A stretch of DNA of 64,000 nt from Bradyrhizobium arachidis (GCF_015291705.1 NZ_CP030050.1:2170001-2234000); one strand, 5' to 3'; shown: positions 45,487 through 54,959, counted from the stretch's first letter. Numbers and translations are program-made. Notes: generated by a model from the sequence alone, not told the origin.

Positions 45487-46680
45487 TTATCGCAGCGTCT
45501 GATACAGGCGGTACAGCAAACGCGCGCGAGGTTCAATCGACGAGATGTAGAGTTGCTCATGATGCGTATGCGCGCCCGTGCCGTCAACGCCAAGGCCATC
45601 AAGAGTCGCGGTATGCGGCGCGGTGAAATTGCTGTCGGAGCCGCCGCCGCTGAACGCGTCGAGCAGCTCGAAGCCAAGTTCGGCGGCAAGCGTTTTGGCG
45701 TGTGCGTAAAGTGCGGCGCCGGCGCTGGTCTTCTCATATGGCGGACGGTTCAATTCGCCTGATACCTTCACGCTGACGCCGTCGGAGCGCGAGGTGATGC
45801 CGAGAATCTTGGGCACCAGCTCGTCGGCATGTGCCATGGTGGGGACGCGCACGTCGACTTGCGCATAGGCCAGTTCCGCGACGACGTTGGGCCTGGTGCC
45901 GCCGCGGACGACGCCGACATTGACGGTGATACCGCGCGTGAGATCGTTCATCCCCTCCAGCGTCTGGATCACATGGGCGAGTTCCCGGATCGCGCTGCGG
46001 CCGCCCTCGGGCCGCGTACCTGCATGCGCCGGAGCGCCCTTGATGAATACGTCAAAGCGCGCAACGCCCTTGCGTCCCGTGATGACCTTGCCCCCGTCGC
46101 GAGCGGGCTCGGTTACCAGTACGTATTTGGCCTTGCGGCCCTCGGCCTCGATCAGCGCGCGCGAGGTTGGGCTGCCGATTTCTTCGTCCGAAACGTAGAG
46201 GTGCGTGATGCCGAGCGGCGGGCGTGCATCATCGGCGCAGATTTGCCGGAAGGCGTGATAGGCGAGGTAGGCACCGCCTTTCATGTCGTAGATGCCAGGG
46301 CCGAACGCGCGGTCGCCCTCGATCTTGAATGGTAGCCGTTCGATGGACCCCATCGGATGAACTGTGTCGAGATGGCTTAACACCAGAATGCCCGGTACGC
46401 CCTGCCCCCAAGAAGAGCGGCTGACCAAATGATCGCCGCAGCCGTCACGCCCCGCAACGCGCTCGACACTGGCCGGCAGGTCGCGATAACCTGCTGCGAC
46501 GACATCAGCGAGTTTGTTGATCTGATCCGGCCGCTCCGTCGGAGATTCAATCAGGACCCAGCGGCGAATGCCCTCGAGAATCTGGGCGATTTCGAACCCG
46601 TTGCTGGACAGAATTGTCTGACGCCTTTGAAGTCGATTTGTCATCGCTTCTGCAAGATCATAATGTCCCTGTGTCCTCAC
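45487..46680 (-). CDS. M20-family metallopeptidase (CPG2/ArgE-like)
   Basis: A 397-residue zinc amidohydrolase of the M20 family, which cleaves the amide bond of N-acyl amino acids or short peptides. Zinc and catalytic motifs: LVLSHLDTVHPMGS, GPGIYDMKGGAYLA (bridging Asp), the general-base pair DEEIGS, and the C-terminal GTGAHTHHEQLY histidine. The dimerisation lid has PAHAGTRPEGGRSAIRELAH. There is no signal peptide, so it is cytoplasmic. The start at 46680 (MRTQGHYDLAEAM) may be long; the ATG at 46641 is an alternative. It is downstream of the flavin reductase on the same strand, 388 nt apart. The substrate is unknown. Confidence 0.88.
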   Translation of the reverse strand: MRTQGHYDLAEAMTNRLQRRQTILSSNGFEIAQILEGIRRWVLIESPTERPDQINKLADVVAAGYRDLPASVERVAGRDGCGDHLVSRSSWGQGVPGILVLSHLDTVHPMGSIERLPFKIEGDRAFGPGIYDMKGGAYLAYHAFRQICADDARPPLGITHLYVSDEEIGSPTSRALIEAEGRKAKYVLVTEPARDGGKVITGRKGVARFDVFIKGAPAHAGTRPEGGRSAIRELAHVIQTLEGMNDLTRGITVNVGVVRGGTRPNVVAELAYAQVDVRVPTMAHADELVPKILGITSRSDGVSVKVSGELNRPPYEKTSAGAALYAHAKTLAAELGFELLDAFSGGGSDSNFTAPHTATLDGLGVDGTGAHTHHEQLYISSIEPRARLLYRLYQTLR

Positions 46681-47068
46681 GTCAGAATCGAGCCGAAAGA
46701 TCTAGAGAAGCGCCAACCATTTTGACCCGGGGCGTGCCTATGAACCCGATCCTGCTGCGGCAACGATGCTTACTCGCCTGTCGCTCACAACTGATCTACC
46801 AAAGCTGGTAGTTTTCGAGAGGATGACGCAGTTGTCCTGACCCGGTACCCGCACGCGTCGTGGCGCGGCAGGTCGCAGACCGGCACAAGCATAGATCGAC
46901 AGGCGAAGCGCCCGAAATCGCCGGGGGCTGATGAGACCTTTCAGTACGAGCCTAATCTGTGGAACCAGTCGCAGCCCAGGCAATTGTTGGATCGCGCTCG
47001 TGGAAGCGACTAGGGAGTGAGGCCATCGACCATTCTGCTGTCCCGACGGGGTCTGCGCAAAACCGCAC
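46681..47068. other. Gap between M20 and flavin reductase genes
   Basis: I see no supported gene or signal. Confidence 0.4.
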
Positions 47069-47587
47069 TCAGTCTAGCAGTAAAGTACGAAGTGCGCCCC
47101 GGAAGTTGATCAATGGATTTCCATCGCTTTGTCGGGTGGCGATAATTCTTCCGATAAAGACGGTGTGTGTGCCAAGCAACTTGTGGTCATACAAAACGCA
47201 TTCGAGCGCGCAAAATGCGTTGGGCAATAGCGGTACATCGAGGGCACCCTGGTCCCAGGCCTCGGTGTCGAAGCGGTGAACGCCTTTCGCCCCCTCCCCA
47301 CCGCCAAAACGCAGCGCAAGGTCCTCCTGGTCACTGCGGAGAACACTGACCCCAAAGCTGCCGTTGGCAAGGATCTCATCATGTGCCTCGGAGCGGGCAT
47401 TGATGCCAACGACCAGGCACGGCGGCTCCATGGACGTCACAGAGCTCACCGTCAGTCCACGTCGTCCGGCTGCCGTCCCGGTCGTCACGATAGCGACACC
47501 GCTCGCCAGGCTTTGCATGGCATGGCGGAACTCTGCCGGTTGGATAGATGGCATATCCCGGATCGCAGGAGGGAACTGGTGGCTCAT
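47069..47587 (-). CDS. Flavin reductase (NAD(P)H:FMN, RutF/HpaC-like)
   Basis: A 172-residue FMN-binding split-barrel protein that supplies reduced flavin to a two-component monooxygenase. Family features: FRHAMQSLASGVAIVTTGTA near the N terminus, GLTVSSVTSMEPPCLVVGIN (the flavin-contacting TASSFTSVSxxPPL-type motif), FGVSVLRSDQEDLALRF, and HTVFIGRIIATR. The ATG at 47587 has AGAGG upstream; the frame is open to 47653. No partner oxygenase is adjacent. The luciferase-like enzyme at 12995 is one possible user, without evidence. Confidence 0.85.
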   Translation of the reverse strand: MSHQFPPAIRDMPSIQPAEFRHAMQSLASGVAIVTTGTAAGRRGLTVSSVTSMEPPCLVVGINARSEAHDEILANGSFGVSVLRSDQEDLALRFGGGEGAKGVHRFDTEAWDQGALDVPLLPNAFCALECVLYDHKLLGTHTVFIGRIIATRQSDGNPLINFRGALRTLLLD

Positions 47588-48029
47588 GATTAGCCTCTGC
47601 AGTTGAACCCCACTTCTAGTGTCTCCACACCCAGAGACGACTTTGATCCCCATGGGGCTTGTAATGGGGGAGCCGGTGTCGAAATTGCGTGACGAGTAGG
47701 CTCAGATGGAGACCGGGTATGACTTCGATATCCCTCTGGATTAGCTGACAGTCACAGCCGGACGGACGTGCAATATCTCGACGGGTTACGCCGGATGGCG
47801 ATCGCAGCGGCAGAACTAAGAATTGGGTCGCCTCTGTTTCGACAGGGTTTCCATTAAACAGCAAACCGCGCTGAGCAGCCCGGCGACGCGCCAGTGCACA
47901 GGGAATCGTGGTCGGATCCAAACAGCTGGGCTGGAATCTGGCTCGGCCCCGTGGGGAGGGAATGATGCCGATTGCGGTAACAGCGCCCCTGCCAGAGTTT
48001 CTCCGCATGTAGACGGCATCGGTGCGCGC
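47588..48029. other. Gap with an unsupported minus-strand frame
   Basis: A 130-codon frame (47616-48008) lacks a ribosome binding site and a recognisable domain, so I leave it uncalled. Confidence 0.4.
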
Positions 48030-48212
48030 CTAATGTACTTTTAGGAGAACACGTTTTTTTGCCGCGAGAAGATGCTCATCGAGCGTCGCGTGCAGCGCAC
48101 CCCGCAACTCCGGTGGGATTGAGCTATCCGTATCGATCAATTCCCGAAACTTCCGTATGATGTGTTCTATCGCAGCAATAGATCCGAGTGTTTCAATCCT
48201 CTGCCGGGACAT
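48030..48212 (-). CDS. Small helical hypothetical protein
   Basis: A 60-residue protein (RQRIETLGSIAAIEHIIRKF, then ELRGALHATLDEHLLAAKKR), predicted mostly helical and cytosolic. Three ATGs occur in a row; the third (48212) is placed six bases after AAGGAG and is the likely start. It resembles the many short Bradyrhizobium proteins of unknown role. It lies 256 nt after the trpD-like gene on the same strand. Confidence 0.6.
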   Translation of the reverse strand: MSRQRIETLGSIAAIEHIIRKFRELIDTDSSIPPELRGALHATLDEHLLAAKKRVLLKVH

Positions 48213-48467
48213 CATCATCTCCTTAGGCGCGCAGCGCGTTTCATCGCGGGTCCTCACCTCGGCAATGTGGGCTGCAACAGGCTCTCATCGTTAAGGAGGC
48301 TAGCTCTCGCGCCCGGGCTCGGCGCGAATTGCTTTCGTCAGGGCGAGCGCAGGCGGCGCAGGCTCCTTGAAATCCCGCAGAAATGCCGTGCATTCGTGGC
48401 TCCAATATTGTCGCGCTCGTGAACAGCAGACGTGGTCGCAATACTGGAACATCGGCCAGCTCGGCTG
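48213..48467. other. Gap between trpD-like gene and small ORF
   Basis: I see nothing beyond the AAGGAG that serves the small ORF. Confidence 0.4.
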
Positions 48468-49481
48468 TCAGGCGTTCGAAACCGCGATCAGGCGCTTCAG
48501 TCGAGCGGCTGCGGCGCCGCGATCAAGTGATTCTTGTCCAAGTGCTACGCCTTCCTGCAGGGTTGAGGCCCGCCCAGCCACGACCAACGCCGCCGCCGCG
48601 TTCAAAAGTGCGGCGTCGCGAAATGGACCTGGTACGCCATCAAGCACATTTTGCAGCGCAACGGCATTAGTCTCCGCATCGCTGCTTTCCAGCGCGTCGT
48701 TGCGGCGGCGGGGGAGCCCGGCTTGTTCCGGCGTCACTTCGAAGGTGCGGACTATACCCGCCTCAAGCGCAGCAACAAACGTTGGGCCGGAGAGGGTTAT
48801 TTCGTCGAGCCCGTCCGAGCCATGAACAACCCATACCGACTCGGCACCAAGGTTCTTCAAGACATACGCCAGAGGCTGCACCCATTGGGCAGACAATACC
48901 CCAACGATCTGTCGCTTGACCCCGGCCGGATTGCACAGAGCCTCGATCAGATCAAAGATCGTATGGGTTCCAACTGCGGCCCGGATCTGCCCGATGCGCT
49001 GCATCGCCGGATAATGGGCTGACGCAAACACGAAGCCGATGTTGGCTTCCTGCACGCAACGTGCGATCGCGTCAGGCTTGAGATCAACCTTCACACCGAG
49101 GCGCGCCAACACGACTGGGGCGCTTGAACCCGAAGACGCAGCGCGGTTGGCATGCTTGACCACAGGAATGCCGGCCCCGGCGACGATGAAGGAAGCACAC
49201 GTCGACACCTTGACCGAATGCGTAGGGGTCTTGCTCGTGCCAGCGAGGCCGACGGGGTCGCATGTCGCCTCGACCCGCGGCGTTCTATTCCGCATCGCCA
49301 AGGCGGCGCCAGTGACTTCTTCGACCGTTTCGCCCCGGACCCGCATCCCCATCAACAAGGCGCCGATCTGCGAGGGAGTCGCGTAACCCGACATCATGCT
49401 GTCGAAGGCTGACGCAGTTTCCTCACGCGTCAGAGTGGCGCCTGTGGCAACTTTGCCCATGATCGATCTAAGCACTTCCAT
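48468..49481 (-). CDS. TrpD-like (anthranilate phosphoribosyltransferase family) protein with altered PRPP loop
   Basis: A 337-residue member of the TrpD/nucleoside phosphorylase-II fold. The family path is clear: [51 protein letters not shown] and [20 protein letters not shown]. However, the PRPP-binding loop, normally GTGGD followed by T-x-N-x-ST, reads [16 protein letters not shown], with the GGD lost, and KHGNR is KHANR. True TrpD activity is therefore doubtful; it may act on another phosphoribosyl or nucleoside substrate. It has no trp genes beside it. A NolA-type promoter lies about 160 nt upstream. Confidence 0.85.
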   Translation of the reverse strand: MEVLRSIMGKVATGATLTREETASAFDSMMSGYATPSQIGALLMGMRVRGETVEEVTGAALAMRNRTPRVEATCDPVGLAGTSKTPTHSVKVSTCASFIVAGAGIPVVKHANRAASSGSSAPVVLARLGVKVDLKPDAIARCVQEANIGFVFASAHYPAMQRIGQIRAAVGTHTIFDLIEALCNPAGVKRQIVGVLSAQWVQPLAYVLKNLGAESVWVVHGSDGLDEITLSGPTFVAALEAGIVRTFEVTPEQAGLPRRRNDALESSDAETNAVALQNVLDGVPGPFRDAALLNAAAALVVAGRASTLQEGVALGQESLDRGAAAARLKRLIAVSNA

Positions 49482-49637
49482 CGAACTTTACACGTTCCTG
49501 TCCAAACCTCGAGCTCTTCCGCAAGACATCGTTGAAGAGACCCGGCACCGATTGCCTTGATGCAGTGGCCCGTCCCACGTGACATGGCCTCATTTACGCT
49601 TGAGGCGGCAGGCGGTTGAGTGTGGGCATGCTTGGTG

Positions 49638-49668
49638 AGGCTACAACCTGACGCTACGTGAGGGTCAA
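49638..49668 (-). promoter_or_regulatory. NolA-type (MerR-family) promoter upstream of trpD-like gene, copy f
   Basis: On the minus strand: -35 TTGACC, a 19-bp spacer with CTCACGTAGCGTCAGG, then -10 TAGCCT. It points to the trpD-like gene. Confidence 0.6.
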
Positions 49669-50583
49669 GCTCTCCATTTCGGTGGTGCCGTCGAGAGGAG
49701 ATCGTCGGTCAGCTAGAACACTGGAGTTGCTTGTCGCAGGACTGATGACGCTGTTTTTTGGCGGCAATGGCCTTTTGCCGCGGTGTTCCGGCCGGATCAC
49801 CTCATCCTTCTTATAGCCTGCCGTCGCCGCGGTGGCGAACCGTTGAAGCGGCTCCATCTACTGATTCCAGGCTATCCGTAATGGGGCGGTCGAGCCCCGA
49901 TCTCAGCTGGCTCTACCCAATAACCCCACCCGGTTGCAAATGAAGGTGGCCGTTCATAGTGCGATGGACCCGTCCCGTTGATCCGCTTGCGTGAGGGCCG
50001 GTCATGTTCGTTTCTGCCTTGCATCAGAATACGCCCTGCTGTGGCGCGTCGAGGCGATCGGTTTTCGGAGCAGCCTCTGCGGTGGCAAGATGATTTTGGA
50101 GAACATCGAATGGCGTGATGTGCCTGCCTTGCATGATGCCGCTGTCGATCCATACGCCATGCGGATCGAGACGAAGTACTTTGCTTGGTCGGGATGTATA
50201 CGCGTATCGGAGCCGCCGCGCACGGCCTGAGCTCGATTGCATGCCCAGTTGAAACAATGTCGGACTGCGAAAGTGCAGGTCCTGGATGAACTTCTGCAAA
50301 CGGGCTGCACCGAACATTCGCGCTTGAAAAGGGGCCCCGCATCAACCTCATGGTAGGATTGCAGAGCCAATTTCAAGCTTGTGCAGCGTTTTGATAACGT
50401 GCGCCACACCCAATCAGAACATATCGAAGGGTAACTTCCGCATTCGCCTATCTCGACACGCGCGACTGACCATAGCGTTGGTCAATTGTAGGCGGCCATG
50501 CTCGTCACCTGACCGCGGGTGACCATCCTGCGGGTCACCCTGGGATCACTTCTCCGGATAGGCGAATGAACAGGCCGCCACAT
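49669..50583. other. Gene-free stretch
   Basis: A minus-strand frame at 50024-50317 is moderately protein-like (VLRLDPHGVWIDSGIMQGRH) but overlaps two other long frames, and I cannot assign it. No IS end was recognised. Confidence 0.35.
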
Positions 50584-50883
50584 TCACTTCGAGTCGCTGC
50601 TTTTCTTGCTAGTGTCTCGCACCGAGATAACGTAGCGACATCGCTGACTGAGGCTCGCTTGCTTGGATCTGAGGCAGGCGGTGATAGCGGTGCGATCTGG
50701 TATGTGGCTGCTACAAAGGCGGAACACGTCCTCCATGCAAGCCTCTTTCTCTTCTGCGGTCGGCGTTTCATCGCGCGCGTTGACCGGCCCTGGGATTACA
50801 GCGGTCATTGCGGCGACAAGAGCAATGGCGCAGCGGGAGATGGTGAGGCGCGAAGCCAACTGACTTCGTTGATTTTGAGTCAT
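50584..50883 (-). CDS. Small secreted cysteine-rich protein
   Basis: A 99-residue protein with an N-terminal signal-like segment (CAIALVAAMTAVIPGPVNA, cleavage after NA). The mature part, EEKEACMEDVFRLCSSHIPD then ACLRSKQASLSQRCR, has paired cysteines in the spacing of the cysteine-rich (GLG1-type) repeat proteins of rhizobia. It should be periplasmic. An ATG at 50892 is three codons upstream. The function is unknown. Confidence 0.65.
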   Translation of the reverse strand: MTQNQRSQLASRLTISRCAIALVAAMTAVIPGPVNARDETPTAEEKEACMEDVFRLCSSHIPDRTAITACLRSKQASLSQRCRYVISVRDTSKKSSDSK

Positions 50884-51344
50884 GATATCCATTCAAGTCC
50901 GGTTGGTTGCGTTATTGATCTTCCTGCGCGAAGCGCAACGTGACCTATGAGCCAGGAAACAGGCCGGAACTGCTTAAGGAAGGTGCCGGCATGCTCGTTC
51001 TTCCGCTTTTGCGTTCGTGCGGTGCTGGTCATCCGTCCGGCACGACAGAAACCACACCTGCTGTAGTGGCGGAGCACCACGAAGAGTCGAAGTACTGGCG
51101 GCTGAGCTGGCCCAGCAAGTAATCATTCGGGAGCATCCAGTGGTTCGGTGCATGCCTGGATGTGGCGATGCACCGTTTGGGCCTGACATGTGCTTAGGTA
51201 CTCTGGCTCAGCCTACCACCAACTGACCAATGACTCCGTAGCCGGCGCGACGACGGGATGAAAGCATGGCCCTATCGCGAGGCAGGGAGAGCAGGCAAAA
51301 ACCGCAGGTGCGCCCAAGCCACTGTTCATGATGCATTCGATCGT
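50884..51344. other. Gene-free stretch
   Basis: I see no supported frame; a weak sigma-54-like match near 51139 is too poor to call. Confidence 0.4.
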
Positions 51345-51626
51345 TCAGAGCGAACCATGATGACGCGCGCCGAGACTATGTTTGCTGTAGTCGCGCCTGT
51401 GTTCCGCGTTATGTGAAGACGTCGGGTGAGGTATCTGGGACGGAGTCTCCGTCTGGCGTTGTGCTGAGGTTGGGGTGATGGGAGCGCCCGCCGTGTAGAG
51501 CTCGAAACGCGCGATTTCGTCCAGTCGCGATAGGAGCAGCTCCGACGCAGCCCGGACAAGGATGCACCTTGAGCATCTTAGCGTCCTGATCGAGTCGCGC
51601 CAGGTGAGTTTGGATATCTGAAACAT
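51345..51626 (-). CDS. Small hypothetical protein with CxxC motif
   Basis: A 93-residue protein (MFQISKLTWRDSIRTLRC, then SRCILVRAASELLLSRLDEI). The CSRC pair and the following amphipathic helix suggest a half zinc-ribbon or similar. The C-terminal 45 residues are Ser/Thr/His rich and may be disordered or non-coding. The NolA-type promoter at 51691-51721 would give a leader of about 60 nt to this ATG. Confidence 0.4.
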   Translation of the reverse strand: MFQISKLTWRDSIRTLRCSRCILVRAASELLLSRLDEIARFELYTAGAPITPTSAQRQTETPSQIPHPTSSHNAEHRRDYSKHSLGARHHGSL

Positions 51627-51690
51627 TCGTGATTCGCTTGGCGTGTCTGGAACGGCCTGGATTGTCGGAGGTGGTTCCCACTTGTCTAGG

Positions 51691-51721
51691 ATCGTACAAT
51701 CTAACGCTACGTGCGATTCAA
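51691..51721 (-). promoter_or_regulatory. NolA-type (MerR-family) promoter, copy g
   Basis: On the minus strand: -35 TTGAAT, a 19-bp spacer with CGCACGTAGCGTTAGA, then -10 TACGAT. It lies just upstream of the small CxxC ORF. Confidence 0.55.
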
Positions 51722-51930
51722 GTCCCTTCGTGCGTCTAATCGTCTGAGGATGTCGAGGCTGTGCATTCTTCGTGCGCGCCTCGGCTGCAACGCGCACTGT
51801 GGCGCTTCAGAATAGCGGCTGTGCGTGGCGACTGCCCCTTCAGCACCCGAGGCTTCGAGCGTCGCTGTTACGTGATTATACGGAGCGCCGGTGTCGCATT
51901 TCTTTGATCTGCGAATTGCATGCTCTCGGC

Positions 51931-52119
51931 ATGAATGCGAAAAGTAAACTCTACCAACCCGAGCACTGGCGAGGCCGTGCGGAAGCAACGCGAAAGAAAG
52001 CGGAAGCGCTCGCTGACGGGAGAGCCAAAGACAGGCTGCTCAAAATTGCCGTGGAATACGACAAGCTAGCTCGGCGCGCCCACATGTGGCAGATGCACAA
52101 AGACGAGGACGATACGTGA
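51931..52119 (+). CDS. Small conserved-type hypothetical protein
   Basis: A 62-residue charged helical protein. LYQPEHWRGRAEATRKKAEA, then KDRLLKIAVEYDKLARRAH, is a pattern I recognise from many short rhizobial proteins (PEHWR.RAEE.R..AE.M.D...K..ML.IA..Y..LA.RAE); their role is unknown. The open frame extends upstream to 51772, but the conserved pattern begins right after the ATG at 51931. Confidence 0.75.
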   Translation: MNAKSKLYQPEHWRGRAEATRKKAEALADGRAKDRLLKIAVEYDKLARRAHMWQMHKDEDDT

Positions 52120-52320
52120 CGCGAGGAAGAGCTGTAAAGTGTTGATCGCTATCCGACCCAATGGCCACGCAGATGTCGCACAGCAAGCAAGTCAGTGCGT
52201 GGAAGTGACGTTGAGGGGCACCGTAGGGCGGGGCATCCTGACGGTCCTGTCCCGCGCTCCAGATAGCGAAATATAAGGCGGAGCGATCCGCCTGCCCAAC
52301 GCTCCTTCAGTCCTACTTCC
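52120..52320. other. Gap before tts box
   Basis: I see nothing in this stretch. Confidence 0.4.
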
Positions 52321-52345
52321 TTAGTCAGCTTCTCGAAAGCAAATA
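52321..52345 (+). promoter_or_regulatory. tts box (TtsI binding site)
   Basis: The core GTCAGCTTCTCGAAAGC is a close match to the conserved part of rhizobial tts boxes, which put type III secretion genes under TtsI. It points right to a 33-codon ORF starting 42 nt downstream. Confidence 0.65.
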
Positions 52346-52386
52346 CTCATAAGAAAAAGCGCAGCCTAGACCTCAATTTGCAGTCT

Positions 52387-52488
52387 ATGCGTCGCAGTAA
52401 CGCGGAAGCCCGGAGCCAATCCGCGCCAGACCGTTCAGCTGTTACAGGTCAGTGTGTGGAACTTCGTTGCGGCTGCAATGGCATATGA
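52387..52488 (+). pseudogene. Short ORF behind a tts box, possible truncated effector
   Basis: A 33-residue frame (MRRSNAEARSQSAPDRSAVT...) with the Ser/Ala/Gln/Arg-rich composition usual for type III secretion signals. It stops at TGA without a recognisable effector domain afterwards. No longer frame resumes nearby. This is probably the N-terminal stump of a lost effector. Confidence 0.35.
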
Positions 52489-52601
52489 GTTTCGCCAATT
52501 CGAGCTATCTGCGTCATTGATGGTGCGTGGGTATACGGAGCGGCCGCGGCATGCGCAAGGCGTGGCAAAGCCCCTAGCTGCTCTGGCATCCGCCAGCTTA
52601 T

Positions 52602-52829
52602 TCAGAAGAACGCTGCGATGATCCAGTAGAGCCCGGCCCAAAGCAGCACATTTATGAGGAGTGCGGCCAGCGGCCAAGGGTTCCACCTCCTTTGCGCCGA
52701 CCGGGAGCGACAATCGGCGCCGTAATGCCTGATCGGTGGGTGCTTTGGTGCGCGCCAATGCGTCATTTCATCAGACGTCGCGCTGGTCCGCTGAGAAATG
52801 CCGGACTTTGCATGCCTCGTACCACTCAT
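52602..52829 (-). CDS. Small membrane protein, unknown
   Basis: A 75-residue protein with a polar N terminus and one strong C-terminal membrane helix (WNPWPLAALLINVLLWAGLY, then WIIAAFF), a form seen in many short Bradyrhizobium proteins. The ATG at 52829 has AGAGGA some distance upstream; the open frame begins at 52916. Tail-anchored insertion in the inner membrane is likely. Confidence 0.55.
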   Translation of the reverse strand: MSGTRHAKSGISQRTSATSDEMTHWRAPKHPPIRHYGADCRSRSAQRRWNPWPLAALLINVLLWAGLYWIIAAFF

Positions 52830-53232
52830 AATCTCGCAGTCCTCTTGCAAGGAGAGTATCGGAATGTTTGTCTGTTGCGCGGCGAGCCTCCGTCCGATGG
52901 TATGCTCGCGTATCATCGGTACAGTTAGCGTCGCTTTCCGTCACCGCAGCAATCTACATGCCACGACGCAGAAGTATCCGCACCGCTTTGATGCCACCAA
53001 AAGCGCGTATGTCGGGCGTTGGCGACACAGAGCCGCTGCCAGAGGTCGGATTCGCGACGTCCATGTCTGAAAGACAACACCCTCATTAGCTGCAAAAGGC
53101 TGAGCGTCGCGAGCGCCATACCCTGAGCAATGAGTTCGAACTCGCATCGTAGTGCCGCGTGAAGATCGGCCGACGATGATTGAGATCGATTAATCATTGT
53201 TCCTGACCGTTAGCTTACGAGGAGAGGCCGAG
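52830..53232. other. Gene-free stretch
   Basis: Short overlapping frames with no support. Confidence 0.4.
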
Positions 53233-53481
53233 ATGGCAGGCGATCCGCTCGATTGTCGTCGGTTCGACGTCAGTTCATACCAGGCGTCCGCGGCTCTGGG
53301 TGCAGGCCGATTCGCGCAGCCTCTTTCTATCGTGTCGGGCGCATTGCCACTGTTCAGACTCGACGAGAAAGCCATGAATGATCAGGTACGATCTCGCCAA
53401 GCAGTAATATCGTCGGTTCAGCTGGAGCCATCACTGGCTTTGCGAGACATCATGGAATCTAGATGTCAAGGCCCACTATAG
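53233..53481 (+). CDS. Hypothetical protein with strong ribosome binding site
   Basis: An 82-residue protein starting MAGDPLDCRRFDVSSYQASA. The site GAGGAGAGG lies just before the ATG and is the main support. It has no signal peptide, membrane helix or recognisable domain. It lies in the effector-rich part of the window, but no tts box is close. Confidence 0.4.
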   Translation: MAGDPLDCRRFDVSSYQASAALGAGRFAQPLSIVSGALPLFRLDEKAMNDQVRSRQAVISSVQLEPSLALRDIMESRCQGPL

Positions 53482-53966
53482 AGAGAATGCCATGATGACG
53501 ACCAATTCATTGAAGAGAGGGGGCCGCCAGTCTCTTGCGCTCAAGCGCCATGACATGAATGCGTACTAACGCTTGCTTGAAGCGCGGGAGAGCGATGGCA
53601 GACATAAGTGTTGCTGATGCGCGCTGTATTCGGCGATGTGCGACCAATACTGGCCGGCATCCATGAGTAAGATGCTTCGCATGAAAGGGGCTCGATGACG
53701 GAGTTGTACTATGAACCGGGAAGGTGCGGTCGGCGGAGCGATTCGCCATCGCCCAGATCGTGCTACCGCCCGTACTCACGTAATCGGTGGCTCCTGAGAG
53801 CGTTCCGCCCACGATGCGATCGTTAGAAGACTATAGCAGGAGAACGAGTGATGATGGACATCTGCGGCTTTCTCAGATGGTGCTCTGAAGAGCGGTACAG
53901 TAACGATTTGCGAGACAACGTAAGCCGCGTCGGTTTCAAGGCCCTTCGAAAGGCAAAGGAGCGGGC
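53482..53966. other. Gene-free stretch
   Basis: A 23-codon frame at 53491 and several biased frames only. A weak look-alike of the NolA-type promoter at 53909-53939 lacks the palindrome. Confidence 0.4.
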
Positions 53967-54386
53967 GTGCGAGCGCAGTTGATAGAGAAGCTGGAGGCCG
54001 GCCGCGTGCAACACGGCCGGTTCGCTACGGTTCCGGGATCAGGCCCTTGCGGCGTGTTCCTTGTGCAGGGGCCTTGCGGGTGTGAACTAAAGATAAGTGG
54101 ATTTGTTCGTCCTGGCTGGGAGCATGTTGCGGTCTCGACGCCGCGGCGCTGTCCGAATTGGGAAGAGATGTGCTTTGTAAAAGACCTGTTCTGGGATGAA
54201 GAGGAATGCGTCATGCAACTGCATCCGCCATATTCGCAGTATGTGAATAACAGCCGATATTGCCTTCACCTGTGGAGGCCCATTCATCGCGACATCCCGA
54301 TGCCACCGCCGAGCTTTATAGGCATCGTTGGACTAGGGCCCTCAGAGGCCGCAATGTTGTTCGCGCGGATGAGCGCGGCACCATGA
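53967..54386 (+). CDS. DUF7694-type (phage-related) protein
   Basis: A 139-residue protein. The core GWEHVAVSTPRRCPNWEEMC, FVKDLFWDEEECVMQLHPPY and YVNNSRYCLHLWRP is the conserved block of a family common in phages and rhizobial islands; function unknown. The conserved tail (IPMPPPSFIGIVGLG) is present, so the gene looks complete. The N-terminal 45 residues are less conserved, and a later start cannot be excluded. Cargo of phage origin is plausible. Confidence 0.75.
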   Translation: MRAQLIEKLEAGRVQHGRFATVPGSGPCGVFLVQGPCGCELKISGFVRPGWEHVAVSTPRRCPNWEEMCFVKDLFWDEEECVMQLHPPYSQYVNNSRYCLHLWRPIHRDIPMPPPSFIGIVGLGPSEAAMLFARMSAAP

Positions 54387-54959
54387 TGAGCTGATTAGGA
54401 ATATCCAAGCGCAAGGTGACGCCGAGCGGCTGCAGAAGACCGATTCGGCGCCGCCGAACCGAGGCGCCAAGAGCGTGTATATGTTAGGATCAATTGACCG
54501 TAGCCGTGCGCGGGGGCAGTCGAATTAGCTACTATCGACCGGGAGAAGCAAACAGTGCACTGATCCGGGTAAAGATCGCGGAACCGTGCTGAACGCGCTC
54601 GGCGGCAACAACAGCATCTCGCCGGGCCGACGATCATCCTCACAAGGCATCGCTGGGCGATCCGACGACGCGAATTGCGCACTCTTTGGAGCGAGAAGTG
54701 TGTGCCGACCGGCGGCGTAACGCGATGGTTGTGAGATCGAGGCCAAGGCGACGGTCGCATTTAGTGACGAAGGCGCTCTCGCCCCATCACCCTGACTGCA
54801 TCCGGAATTGCAGAAGGTCGCGCGTGCCGTCGCCGTGCGACAGTCATCAGCTCGCCGGCCACAATCCCACATCTGGAGCGGGGCTCGTGAGCAGCGGCGG
54901 TCGAGACACTAATTAGGCGTGGGGCGGTAGCTTCGCTAATTTATCTGGTTGTCAGCTCG
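54387..54959. other. Gene-free stretch before tts box
   Basis: I see no supported gene. The tts box of nopT begins at 54960. Confidence 0.45.

Noticed and set aside
47925..47955. ATCCAAACAG... resembling half of a nod box
   Set aside because: Only one block fits; the ATCCAT/TGGATG part is missing and no nodulation gene follows.
51139..51155. Weak -24/-12 look-alike
   Set aside because: The GG/GC spacing fits, but three fixed positions differ and there is no NifA site or supported gene downstream.
53909..53939. Possible eighth NolA-type promoter
   Set aside because: The -35 (TTGAAA) and flank match, but the near-palindrome and -10 are missing.
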